Shown here: positions 15,333-21,608 of the stretch, in pieces
Layout of the letters: each line of letters starts with the position of its first letter
How positions within the stretch are numbered: the first letter of the stretch is position 1
Source: an uncultured Faecalibacterium sp.
GTDB lineage: Bacteria; Bacillota; Clostridia; Oscillospirales; Ruminococcaceae
DNA length: 22,595 nt
Direction: 5' to 3'
Assembly (NCBI GenBank): GCA_934525325.1
Contig: CAKSZE010000028.1
Coordinates: forward strand, 1 to 22,595
The notes under the pieces: generated by a model
The model's input: only the letters and a program-made list of their open reading frames with translations
Told to the model about the DNA's origin: nothing
The model's database searches: none
Program-made: the position numbers and the translations under genes

Positions 15333-16295
15333 TTACTCGTACATGTTATTAAAGAGATCGTACACCCACTTGAAGTCGTCGGAGACATCCTTGCCGGTAT
15401 TATCCTTAACGCTGGTGACGTCTCCCTTATCATTGGTCTCAATGGTGAACACGTTGCCGTTTGCATCCGTGATGGTATCGGTCCCAAAGTCAATGCTGTA
15501 CTTCTTGAAGCCGTCGGGCATTCTGCACAGACCCTTGCTGGTGCCGGAACCGGTCTGAATGGTCTTGTACAGAGTGGCGAGCTTGAGCTGCTTTTCGTTG
15601 AGTATTCTTACAAACCGATAAACAGGTTTGCCGTCTGCAGTAAAGCAGATGGTATACTCGGTGTTGCCGTTATTATAGACCTCGGCATCATATTCGGTCG
15701 GACCCACCTTTACCTTGGTAGACCACATCAGATCGGGCAGCGTATCCGTGATGAGAGTACCCAGAGAAAGATTATCGTGGCTCTGGGATCTATAGCTACT
15801 TGTCCTGACGGCTACCTTGCTGTCGCTGAAAAGCCGATAGTTGTTATTATAATCGAACTCTTTGAGCATCAATTGCTCGACCGACTGCTGCTTCTGATTC
15901 GTGCGCGACAGGGTCAATTTCATATAGGCATTGTTACCCTTTGCGGCAACGCGTTCATCGCCGGATTGTTTGACAGAGCCGTCCTCATCATACTCAATCA
16001 TCTGCATTTCAAGATAGAACTCCGTAGCACCGGCGTATTTCTCGTTGAACTTTGCCAGCTTGCTGCTGTGCACATCCGCAATGAGGGTCTTGGTGGGCTT
16101 AGTCTCGGTGCCCTCGCCGCCGCCTTCGCCGCCCTCGCCGCCCTTGCCGGGGTCAGGCAGAACGATCTGGTCAGGGTTGTCGGGCAGGGTGTTGCCGCCG
16201 TTGCCGCCGGTGCCGCCACCGCCGCAAGCGGTCAGCATGGAAAGTGCCATCGCAGCGGTCAGCAGACAGGCTGCGGCTTTTTTGTATAGTCTCAT
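15333..16295 (-). CDS. Tandem lipoprotein paralog 1
   Basis: A 320-aa predicted lipoprotein. A lysine-bearing signal peptide (MRLYKKAAACLL) ends in the lipobox LTAC, so the mature protein starts with a lipidated cysteine followed by GGGGTGGNGG. A Gly/Glu/Pro-rich linker (about residues 25-65) leads to a domain of about 250 aa with alternating polar and hydrophobic strands, for example GPTEYDAEV, YTICFTADGKPVYRF and GTSKGLC. It ends with DVSDDFKWV. Two cysteines (YTIC and GLC) are shared by all three copies and might form a disulfide. I do not recognise the domain; a beta-rich LolA-like fold is only a guess. The start at 16295 has AGGAGGT upstream; the frame continues to 16385 without support. 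Confidence 0.85.
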   Translation of the reverse strand: MRLYKKAAACLLTAAMALSMLTACGGGGTGGNGGNTLPDNPDQIVLPDPGKGGEGGEGGGEGTETKPTKTLIADVHSSKLAKFNEKYAGATEFYLEMQMIEYDEDGSVKQSGDERVAAKGNNAYMKLTLSRTNQKQQSVEQLMLKEFDYNNNYRLFSDSKVAVRTSSYRSQSHDNLSLGTLITDTLPDLMWSTKVKVGPTEYDAEVYNNGNTEYTICFTADGKPVYRFVRILNEKQLKLATLYKTIQTGSGTSKGLCRMPDGFKKYSIDFGTDTITDANGNVFTIETNDKGDVTSVKDNTGKDVSDDFKWVYDLFNNMYE

Positions 16296-16352
16296 GCTAC
16301 AAATACCTCCTGTAATGTATTTCAAGGCGTCCCAAGTGCGCTTTCCAGGTTT

Positions 16353-16447
16353 ATGGTATCGTATCAAAAAAGCGTTGTCAAGCACAGTATGGAAGTTTTT
16401 GACAATGCCACAAAATGCTATGAAAAATTTCGCTGTTTTGACGAAAA
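16353..16447 (-). promoter_or_regulatory. Promoter and two dyads of lipoprotein gene 1
   Basis: On the minus strand, TTGACA (16376-16381) and TACCAT (16353-16358) are 17 nt apart. Upstream lie TTTTG-N9-CAAAA (16397-16415) and a second dyad (16428-16447), which on the minus strand reads TTTTCG-N9-CGAAA and has lost one base of its other arm compared with copies 2 and 3. Confidence 0.75.
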
Positions 16448-16471
16448 CAGGACATGGCTGTCCCCAACAAA

Positions 16472-16503
16472 AAGGAGCTGCCGCTTGGGTGCGGCAGCTC
16501 CTT
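16472..16503 (-). terminator. Terminator of lipoprotein gene 2
   Basis: The same 13-bp stem and TTGGGT loop as the one at 15239, followed on the minus strand by TTTTTGTT. Confidence 0.9.
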
Positions 16504-16562
16504 AGAGCACATATTACGCGTTATGGGACGTAGGCTGTGTGTGGAAAATTACGGCAATGGGG

Positions 16563-17543
16563 TTACTGCCCGGACATCATCTTGAAGAAATCGTTCGCCC
16601 ACTTGAAGTCATCGGAGACATCCTCGCCGTCCTTGTTGCGGAAGATAAAGCCCGTCATATCGCCATTGCTATTGGTAACGGGCTCCAGAGTGAACACGTT
16701 GCCGTTTGCATCCGTGAGGGTGTAGTTCTCATCATCAAAGCTGTAAATCTTGGTGCCGGCGGGCATTTCGCACAGACCTTTGCTGGTGCCGGAACCGGCC
16801 TGAATGGTCTTGTACAGGAAGGCGGTGCGGATCTGCTTTGTGCTGGGGTCGCTTACAAACTTATAAACAGGTTTGCCATCCGTAGTATAGCAGACGGTAT
16901 ACTCGTAGGAATCGAGATTAAAGACCTCGGCATCATACTCGGTCGGACCTACCTTCATCTTGGCAGACCACATCTGACTGGGCAGCTTATACGCGATGAG
17001 AGAGTCCAGAGATTCAATAGGATCATCACCATCACCGGCTGAGTCGCTATCCGTCTTAACGGCTACCTTGCTGTCGCGGAGAAGCAGATATGTGTTATAC
17101 AGATTGTCTTCTTTGAGGACCAGTTGCTCGGCCGACCGCTGCTTCTGGTTCTTGCCCGATATGGTCATATTCATATAGGCTTTGTAACCCTTCAGTGCAA
17201 GGCGTGCATCGGTAGTAAGCATAGCAGAACCGTCCTTATCATAGTTGACGACCTGCATTTCAACATAGAACTCCGTAGCATCGGCGTATTTCTTGTTGAA
17301 TTTTGCCATCTTGCTGCTGTTCACATCCGCAATGGGGGTCTTGGTGGGCTTAGTCTCGCCGCCCTCGCCGCCGCCTTCGCCGCCGCCCTCGCCGGGCAGA
17401 ATGATCTCGCCAGGGTTGGGCAGGGTGCTGGGGGTGTTGCCGCCGCCGTTGCCGCCGGTGCCGCCACCGCCGCAAGCGGTCAGCATAGAAATTGCCATGG
17501 CTGCGGTCAGCAGACAGACAGCCGCCTTTTTGTATAGTCTCAT
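16563..17543 (-). CDS. Tandem lipoprotein paralog 2
   Basis: 326 aa, with the same signal peptide and LTAC lipobox as paralogs 1 and 3, then a linker with repeated GGGEGGGEGG. The outer domain keeps the landmarks VNSSKMAKFNKKYADATEFYVEM, LLLRDSKVAVKT, GPTEYDAEVF, YTVCYTTDGKPVYKF, GTSKGLCEMPAG and DVSDDFKWA. It is the most divergent copy around residues 160-180, where GDGDD is inserted, and at its MMSGQ end. AGGAGGT precedes the start at 17543; an in-frame extension to 17759 crosses the promoter and is not used. Function unknown; extracytoplasmic, membrane-anchored. Confidence 0.85.
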   Translation of the reverse strand: MRLYKKAAVCLLTAAMAISMLTACGGGGTGGNGGGNTPSTLPNPGEIILPGEGGGEGGGEGGETKPTKTPIADVNSSKMAKFNKKYADATEFYVEMQVVNYDKDGSAMLTTDARLALKGYKAYMNMTISGKNQKQRSAEQLVLKEDNLYNTYLLLRDSKVAVKTDSDSAGDGDDPIESLDSLIAYKLPSQMWSAKMKVGPTEYDAEVFNLDSYEYTVCYTTDGKPVYKFVSDPSTKQIRTAFLYKTIQAGSGTSKGLCEMPAGTKIYSFDDENYTLTDANGNVFTLEPVTNSNGDMTGFIFRNKDGEDVSDDFKWANDFFKMMSGQ

Positions 17544-17600
17544 GCTATAAATACCTCCTGTAATGTGTGCTGAAGCGTCCCAAACTCGCTTTCTGAGCTT

Positions 17601-17695
17601 ATGGTATCCTATCCCGAAAGCATTGTCAAGCACAGTATGGGAACTTTTGGCAATGCCACAAAAAGCCATTGGGATTTTCGCTGTTTTGACGAAAA
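17601..17695 (-). promoter_or_regulatory. Promoter and two dyads of lipoprotein gene 2
   Basis: On the minus strand, TTGACA (17624-17629) and TACCAT (17601-17606) are 17 nt apart. TTTTG-N9-CAAAA (17645-17663) and TTTTCG-N9-CGAAAA (17675-17695) lie upstream, spaced as in the other two units. Confidence 0.75.
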
Positions 17696-17718
17696 AGGGC
17701 GCTGCTGTCCCCAACAAA

Positions 17719-17750
17719 AAGGAGCTGCCGCTCGGGTGCGGCAGCTCCTT
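17719..17750 (-). terminator. Terminator of lipoprotein gene 3
   Basis: A perfect 13-bp stem as at 15239; the loop reads TCGGGT instead of TTGGGT. A T-run follows on the minus strand. Confidence 0.9.
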
Positions 17751-17812
17751 AGAGCACATATTACGCGGTATGGGACGTAGGCTGTGTGTGGAAAATTGCG
17801 GTCATGGGGTTA

Positions 17813-18790
17813 TTACTTGTACATGTTGAAGAAATTTTCCACCCACTTGAAGTCATCGGAGACATCATTGCTGTTCTTATCAAAAACCTTAACGCTGGTG
17901 ACGTCTCCCTCACTATTGGTCTGGAACTCCAGAGTGAACACGTTATCGTTTGCATCCGTGATGGTATTTTTCGTAAAATCAAAGCTGTACTTCTTGAAGT
18001 CGGCAGGGATTTCGCACAGACCCTTGCTGGTGCCGGAACCGGCCTGAATGGTCTTGTACAGGGTGGCTTCAAGGAGCTGCTTTGCGCCGAGGCTTTCAAA
18101 CTTATAAACAGGGTTGCCATCCGGAGTATAGCAGACAGTATACTCGTGGGAATCGAACTTAAAGACCTCGGCATCATACTCGGTCGGACCCACCTTTACC
18201 TTGGTAGACCACATCTGACTGGGCAGCTTATACGCGATGAGAGTATCCAGAGAAAGATTGTCGTCGCTCTCGGGTTTATAGCTACTCGTCCTGACGGCTA
18301 CCTTGCTGTCACGGAGAAGCAGATAAGAATTATTATAACCGCCCTCTTTGAGCATCAGTTCCTTGAAAGACTGCGGCTTCTGATTCTTGCTCGACATGGT
18401 CATTTCCATATAGGCATTGTCATCCTTTACGGCAATGCATGCATCGGTGGAATCATCGGCAGAGCCGTCCTCATCATACTCAACCATCTGCACTTCAACA
18501 TAGAACTCCGTAGCACCGGCGTATTTCTTGTTGAACTTTGCCAGCTTGCTGCTGTTCACATCCGCAATGAGGGTCTTGGTGGGCTTAGTCTCGGTGCCCG
18601 CGCCGCCGCCTTCGCCGCCGCCTTCGCCGCCGCCGATGCCGGGCAGAACGATCTCGCCAGGGTCAGGCAAGGTGCTGGGGGTGTTGCCGCCGCCGTTGCC
18701 GCCGGTGCCGCCACCGCCGCAAGCGGTCAGCATGGAAAGTGCCATGGCTGCGGTCAGCAGGCAGGCTGCGGCTTTTTTGTATAGTCTCAT
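17813..18790 (-). CDS. Tandem lipoprotein paralog 3
   Basis: 325 aa. Signal peptide and LTAC lipobox as in paralog 1, then the longest Gly/Glu linker (GGGEGGGEGGGAGTE). Closer to paralog 1 in KTLIADV, AVRTSSY and DNLSL, but closer to paralog 2 in LLLRDSKVAV, YKLPSQMWS and GTSKGLCE. This mosaic suggests recombination between copies. An extra cysteine (DACIAV) is unique to this copy. It ends DVSDDFKWVENFFNMYK. AGGAGGT precedes the start at 18790. Function not recognised; surface display by lipid anchoring is inferred from the lipobox. Confidence 0.85.
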   Translation of the reverse strand: MRLYKKAAACLLTAAMALSMLTACGGGGTGGNGGGNTPSTLPDPGEIVLPGIGGGEGGGEGGGAGTETKPTKTLIADVNSSKLAKFNKKYAGATEFYVEVQMVEYDEDGSADDSTDACIAVKDDNAYMEMTMSSKNQKPQSFKELMLKEGGYNNSYLLLRDSKVAVRTSSYKPESDDNLSLDTLIAYKLPSQMWSTKVKVGPTEYDAEVFKFDSHEYTVCYTPDGNPVYKFESLGAKQLLEATLYKTIQAGSGTSKGLCEIPADFKKYSFDFTKNTITDANDNVFTLEFQTNSEGDVTSVKVFDKNSNDVSDDFKWVENFFNMYK

Positions 18791-18847
18791 GCTATAAGTA
18801 CCTCCTGTAATGTGTTTCAAGGCGTCCCAAGTGCGCTTTCTAGGTTT

Positions 18848-18942
18848 ATGGTATCTTATAAAAAAAGCGTTGTCAAGCACAGTATGGGAACTTTTGGCAA
18901 TGCCACAAAAAGCCATGATAATTTTCGCTGTTTTGACGAAAA
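18848..18942 (-). promoter_or_regulatory. Promoter and two dyads of lipoprotein gene 3
   Basis: On the minus strand, TTGACA (18871-18876) and TACCAT (18848-18853) are 17 nt apart. TTTTG-N9-CAAAA (18892-18910) lies 15 bp upstream of the -35 and TTTTCG-N9-CGAAAA (18922-18942) a further 31 bp away centre to centre. Confidence 0.75.
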
Positions 18943-18979
18943 TGGGGCGTGGCTGTCCCTTTTGCGCGGGACGATTTGG

Positions 18980-19143
18980 AATGCGCTCCGCTGCACTTCC
19001 ACCGGAAGCGGCGTTGTAGATGCCGTTTGCCTTTACGACCCCTCCCGTGAAAATGGGATAGCGGAGCGTCCGCAGACGCTCCGCTATCCCGAAATAAAAA
19101 TAATTCTTCCGCTATTGATGCGCAGAGCGCAGCGGAGCGCATT
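18980..19143. repeat. 164-nt interval bounded by a perfect 15-bp inverted repeat
   Basis: AATGCGCTCCGCTGC (18980-18994) and its exact inverse (19129-19143) flank an intergenic stretch that contains the terminator at 19055-19090. There is no ORF of note inside. It could be a small palindromic element or a large terminator structure. Confidence 0.55.
19055..19090 (-). terminator. Terminator of the PRT-fold gene
   Basis: A perfect 16-bp stem (19055-19070 with 19075-19090). On the minus strand the loop is TGCG closed by C-G, a UNCG-type tetraloop, and ATTTTC follows. Confidence 0.8.
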
Positions 19144-19164
19144 TTCAATCATTTAGTACTTGCG

Positions 19165-19800
19165 TTACAGCGCCGAATAGCCGAAGCTGTTCACCAGCGC
19201 ATCAATGTGCTGCCCGGCCTTGCACAGGGGGCAGTCGCGGGAGTCGAAGCTGGCGTAATCCGGCAGACTGGTGGGGTCGAAGATGGAGGTGACCGGGTAG
19301 CCAAGGCACTCGTGGGTGGTGGCGAAAATAGCCGAAAGCCCGGCCACGATGCCGCCGTAGTAGTTTACGGCTTCCACGGCTGCCTGAATGGTGTAGCCGG
19401 TGGTGATGGATGCCGCCAGAATGAGGACGTGCTTGCCCTTGACCATGGGGGCAAGATTATCCCGCAGAATGATCTGGCTGCCGGAGGTGTATTCCGGCGT
19501 GACGATATAGATGGTCTTGTGGGCGTTCATATTGGTAAAGCCGTCCTTGGTCAGCTCGTTGGCAAGGCAGGTGCCAATGACCTGTGTGCCGTCCAGGCAG
19601 AGCACGGTATCCACGATGGTGCTGTGCTGGTAAGCGCTGACCAGCTCCTTTGCCACGGCCTTGGCCTCGGAAAGGCGGGTCTTTTGGGTGGTCACATCGA
19701 TGTAATAGTTGATGTGGCTGTGGCTGGTGGCAAAATGCCCCTTGGCCACCCGCAGGAACAGTTCGCTTTTGCTGGTGGGAAGCTTGACCATGTTGATCAT
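19165..19800 (-). CDS. Phosphoribosyltransferase-fold protein, orotate PRT-like
   Basis: 211 aa with a type I phosphoribosyltransferase layout. The segment HVLILAASITTGYTIQAAVEAVNYYGG (about residues 123-149) matches the PRPP loop, but the usual acidic pair before ITTG is replaced by Ala-Ala-Ser. A CPLC pair sits near the C-terminus (CPLCKAGQHIDALVNSFGYS). Family resemblance to orotate/adenine PRTs is clear, but whether it is catalytic and on which base cannot be told. It may be a PRT-like regulator or have an altered metal site. AAGGAG lies 9 nt before the start at 19800. It is monocistronic, with a promoter at 19905-19933 and its own terminator. Confidence 0.75.
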   Translation of the reverse strand: MINMVKLPTSKSELFLRVAKGHFATSHSHINYYIDVTTQKTRLSEAKAVAKELVSAYQHSTIVDTVLCLDGTQVIGTCLANELTKDGFTNMNAHKTIYIVTPEYTSGSQIILRDNLAPMVKGKHVLILAASITTGYTIQAAVEAVNYYGGIVAGLSAIFATTHECLGYPVTSIFDPTSLPDYASFDSRDCPLCKAGQHIDALVNSFGYSAL

Positions 19801-19904
19801 TGTACAGCACTCCTTTTTTCACCGGGCGCAGCTGCGCCGCAAAATACAAAACAGCGCGGCAACGCATTCCGGTTGCAGCGCTTATTTTTCTTCTCTGTTC
19901 CTTT

Positions 19905-19933
19905 ATTGTACTGAAAAATGCCGCTGTGCACAA
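19905..19933 (-). promoter_or_regulatory. Promoter of the PRT-fold gene
   Basis: On the minus strand, TTGTGC (19928-19933) and TACAAT (19905-19910) are 17 nt apart. The leader of about 95 nt contains a perfect 14-nt palindrome (GGCGCAGCTGCGCC, 19825-19838) close to the ribosome binding site. No known riboswitch pattern is seen. Confidence 0.6.
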
Positions 19934-20001
19934 GACACAAACCTGACGAAAAACCTTGCTTTTTTACAGACATATCGCCGAAAACTTGGATGCAAAGGCT
20001 G

Positions 20002-20062
20002 CTGCCGCCCGGAACGCCGCACCGCAAAAGGGTGCATCGCGGCAACACCGACGCTGCGGCAG
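20002..20062. other. Structured intergenic segment between divergent genes
   Basis: CTGCCGC (20002-20008) pairs with GCGGCAG (20056-20062). Inside, GCCGC (20016-20020) pairs with GCGGC (20039-20043), with an alternative GCACC/GGTGC stem. It lies upstream of both flanking promoters, so it is not obviously a leader. The remainder of 19934-20134 shows nothing definite. Confidence 0.35.
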
Positions 20063-20134
20063 GGGAGAAGTACACTTTTTTGCGGAGCACGGAAAATTTT
20101 GCAAAAAGGGACTGGTATTTTTGCGGGTTTTGAG

Positions 20135-20140
20135 TATAAT
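20135..20140 (+). promoter_or_regulatory. Probable -10 box of the MATE gene
   Basis: A perfect TATAAT lies 45 nt before the start codon. The -35 region (CTGGTA at 20112-20117) is poor, so an activator or weak basal expression is possible. Confidence 0.5.
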
Positions 20141-20185
20141 AGAGAAGAAATAGTTCAAATTTGAAATAAAAGGAGAATCACATCC

Positions 20186-21553
20186 ATGGCACAGGCAAAA
20201 CAGGATATGGGTTCCGGCAGCGTAAAAAAGCTGATGCTGCAGCTCATGATCCCGGCGGTCGTTGCACAGGTGGTCAACCTGCTGTATAACATCGTGGACC
20301 GCATCTACATCGGACATATCGCCGGCATCGGCGCGGCAGCGCTGACCGGCGTGGGACTGTTCACCCCCATCCTTATGCTGCTGAACGCGTTCGCCATGCT
20401 GGTGGGCGCGGGCGGCGCACCCCGCACCGCCATTGCGCTGGGACAGGGCGACAAGGAGCAGGCGGAGAAGATCATCTCCAACAGCTTTACCATGCTGCTG
20501 CTCTTTTCGGTGGTGCTGACTGTGGTGTTCTACGCCGGGGCACCCACCCTGCTGCGGCTGTTTGGTGCCAGTGACGCCACCCTGCCCTATGCGCTGGCGT
20601 ACAGCCGCATCTACATTCTGGGCTCGGTGTTCGTGCTGCTGGTGCTGGGCATGAACCCCTTCATCACCACGCAGGGCTTTGCCAAGACCAGTATGCTTAC
20701 CACCGTCATCGGTGCGGTCATCAACATTATCCTCGACCCCATTCTGATCTTTGGTCTGGGGCTGGGCGTGCGGGGTGCTGCCATTGCCACCGTGCTCAGT
20801 CAGGCCGTGGGCGCGGTGTGGATCCTGCGCTTCCTCACCGGCAAAAAGACCATCCTGCGCCTGCGCAAGGACTATATGCGCCCGGAAAAGAAGGTCATTC
20901 TGCCGGTGATGGCGCTGGGCATCTCCACCTTTGTGATGATGTCCACCGAGAGCCTGCTGTCCATCAGCTTCAGCTCCAGTCTGGCGCGGTACGGCGGCGA
21001 CGTGGCTGTGGGTGCCATGACCGTTATCACCAGCGCCTCCCAGCTGTGCACCCTGCCTATTCAGGGCATCTGTCAGGGCGGTCAGCCGGTGATGAGCTTC
21101 AACTTCGGCGCGGGCAAAAAGTCCCGCGTCAAGGAGGCGTTCCGCTTCCAGCTGCTGCTGTGCAGCTGCTACACCTGCCTGTTCTGGCTGCTTATGATGC
21201 TGGTGCCGGGGGCTGTGGCGGGCATCTTCACCTCGGATACGGCGCTGATCGACTACACCACATGGTCCATGCGCATCTACATGGCCGGTATCTTTGCCAT
21301 GGGCTTCCAGATCGCCTGCCAGCAGAGCTTTATGGCGCTGGGACAGGCTAAGGTCAGCCTGCTGCTGGCCTGTCTGCGCAAGATCATTTTGCTGATCCCG
21401 CTCATCTTCATCCTGCCGCACCTGCTGCCGGACCCGGTATTCGGCGTCTTTCTGGCAGAGCCGGTCAGCGATATTCTGGCCGCCACCATCACCACCATCA
21501 CCTTCTTCTCCCGCTTCAACGGTATTCTGGAGCGTGGCGCTGCAAAGGTGTAA
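20186..21553 (+). CDS. MATE-family efflux transporter
   Basis: A 455-aa integral membrane protein with about twelve hydrophobic segments in two homologous halves. It has MATE hallmarks such as the N-terminal LMLQLMIPAVVAQVVNLLYNIVDRIYIGH, GAGGAPRTAIALGQGD in the first half and PIQGICQGGQPVMSFNFGAGK in the second. The layout resembles the MepA-like branch. Such proteins export cationic drugs or metabolites by Na+ or H+ antiport; the substrate cannot be read from sequence. AGGAG at 20171-20175 lies 10 nt before the ATG. It is monocistronic, divergent from the PRT-fold gene and convergent with the ATP-grasp gene. Confidence 0.93.
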   Translation: MAQAKQDMGSGSVKKLMLQLMIPAVVAQVVNLLYNIVDRIYIGHIAGIGAAALTGVGLFTPILMLLNAFAMLVGAGGAPRTAIALGQGDKEQAEKIISNSFTMLLLFSVVLTVVFYAGAPTLLRLFGASDATLPYALAYSRIYILGSVFVLLVLGMNPFITTQGFAKTSMLTTVIGAVINIILDPILIFGLGLGVRGAAIATVLSQAVGAVWILRFLTGKKTILRLRKDYMRPEKKVILPVMALGISTFVMMSTESLLSISFSSSLARYGGDVAVGAMTVITSASQLCTLPIQGICQGGQPVMSFNFGAGKKSRVKEAFRFQLLLCSCYTCLFWLLMMLVPGAVAGIFTSDTALIDYTTWSMRIYMAGIFAMGFQIACQQSFMALGQAKVSLLLACLRKIILLIPLIFILPHLLPDPVFGVFLAEPVSDILAATITTITFFSRFNGILERGAAKV

Positions 21554-21563
21554 TGAAATAGAA

Positions 21564-21604
21564 CAAGCCCGGAAAGTCCGCAGACTTTCCGGGCTTGAAT
21601 TTTT
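21564..21604. terminator. Shared terminator between MATE and ATP-grasp genes
   Basis: A perfect 15-bp stem (21564-21578 with 21583-21597). On the + strand T5 follows at 21600-21604. On the - strand the loop reads TGCG (UNCG-type) and a T-rich TTCTATTTC follows. The genes converge here, so it probably serves both. Confidence 0.88.
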
Positions 21605-21608
21605 GGCT

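Larger units (their letters stand above)
15233..18959 (-). repeat. Three tandem direct repeats of about 1.24 kb, each a lipoprotein transcription unit
   Basis: Approximate units are 15233-16464, 16465-17710 and 17711-18959. Each holds, in minus-strand order: two dyads, promoter, ribosome binding site, lipoprotein gene, a conserved 3' UTR of about 60 nt and a terminator. The ends are nearly identical (signal peptides, UTRs, terminators) while the middles of the genes differ. No transposase or recombinase borders the array; segmental duplication followed by divergence is inferred. Confidence 0.85.

Noticed and set aside
15306..16289. Full-length open frame antisense to lipoprotein gene 1, with similar frames antisense to copies 2 and 3
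   Set aside because: No ribosome binding site or promoter on the + strand, and the frame is broken in copy 2. It follows from the codon composition of the real minus-strand genes, which have signal peptides, lipoboxes and AGGAGGT sites.
15239..17750. CRISPR-like regularity of the three identical hairpins
   Set aside because: Spacing is about 1.24 kb and each hairpin is an intrinsic terminator with a U-run; no short spacers or cas genes.
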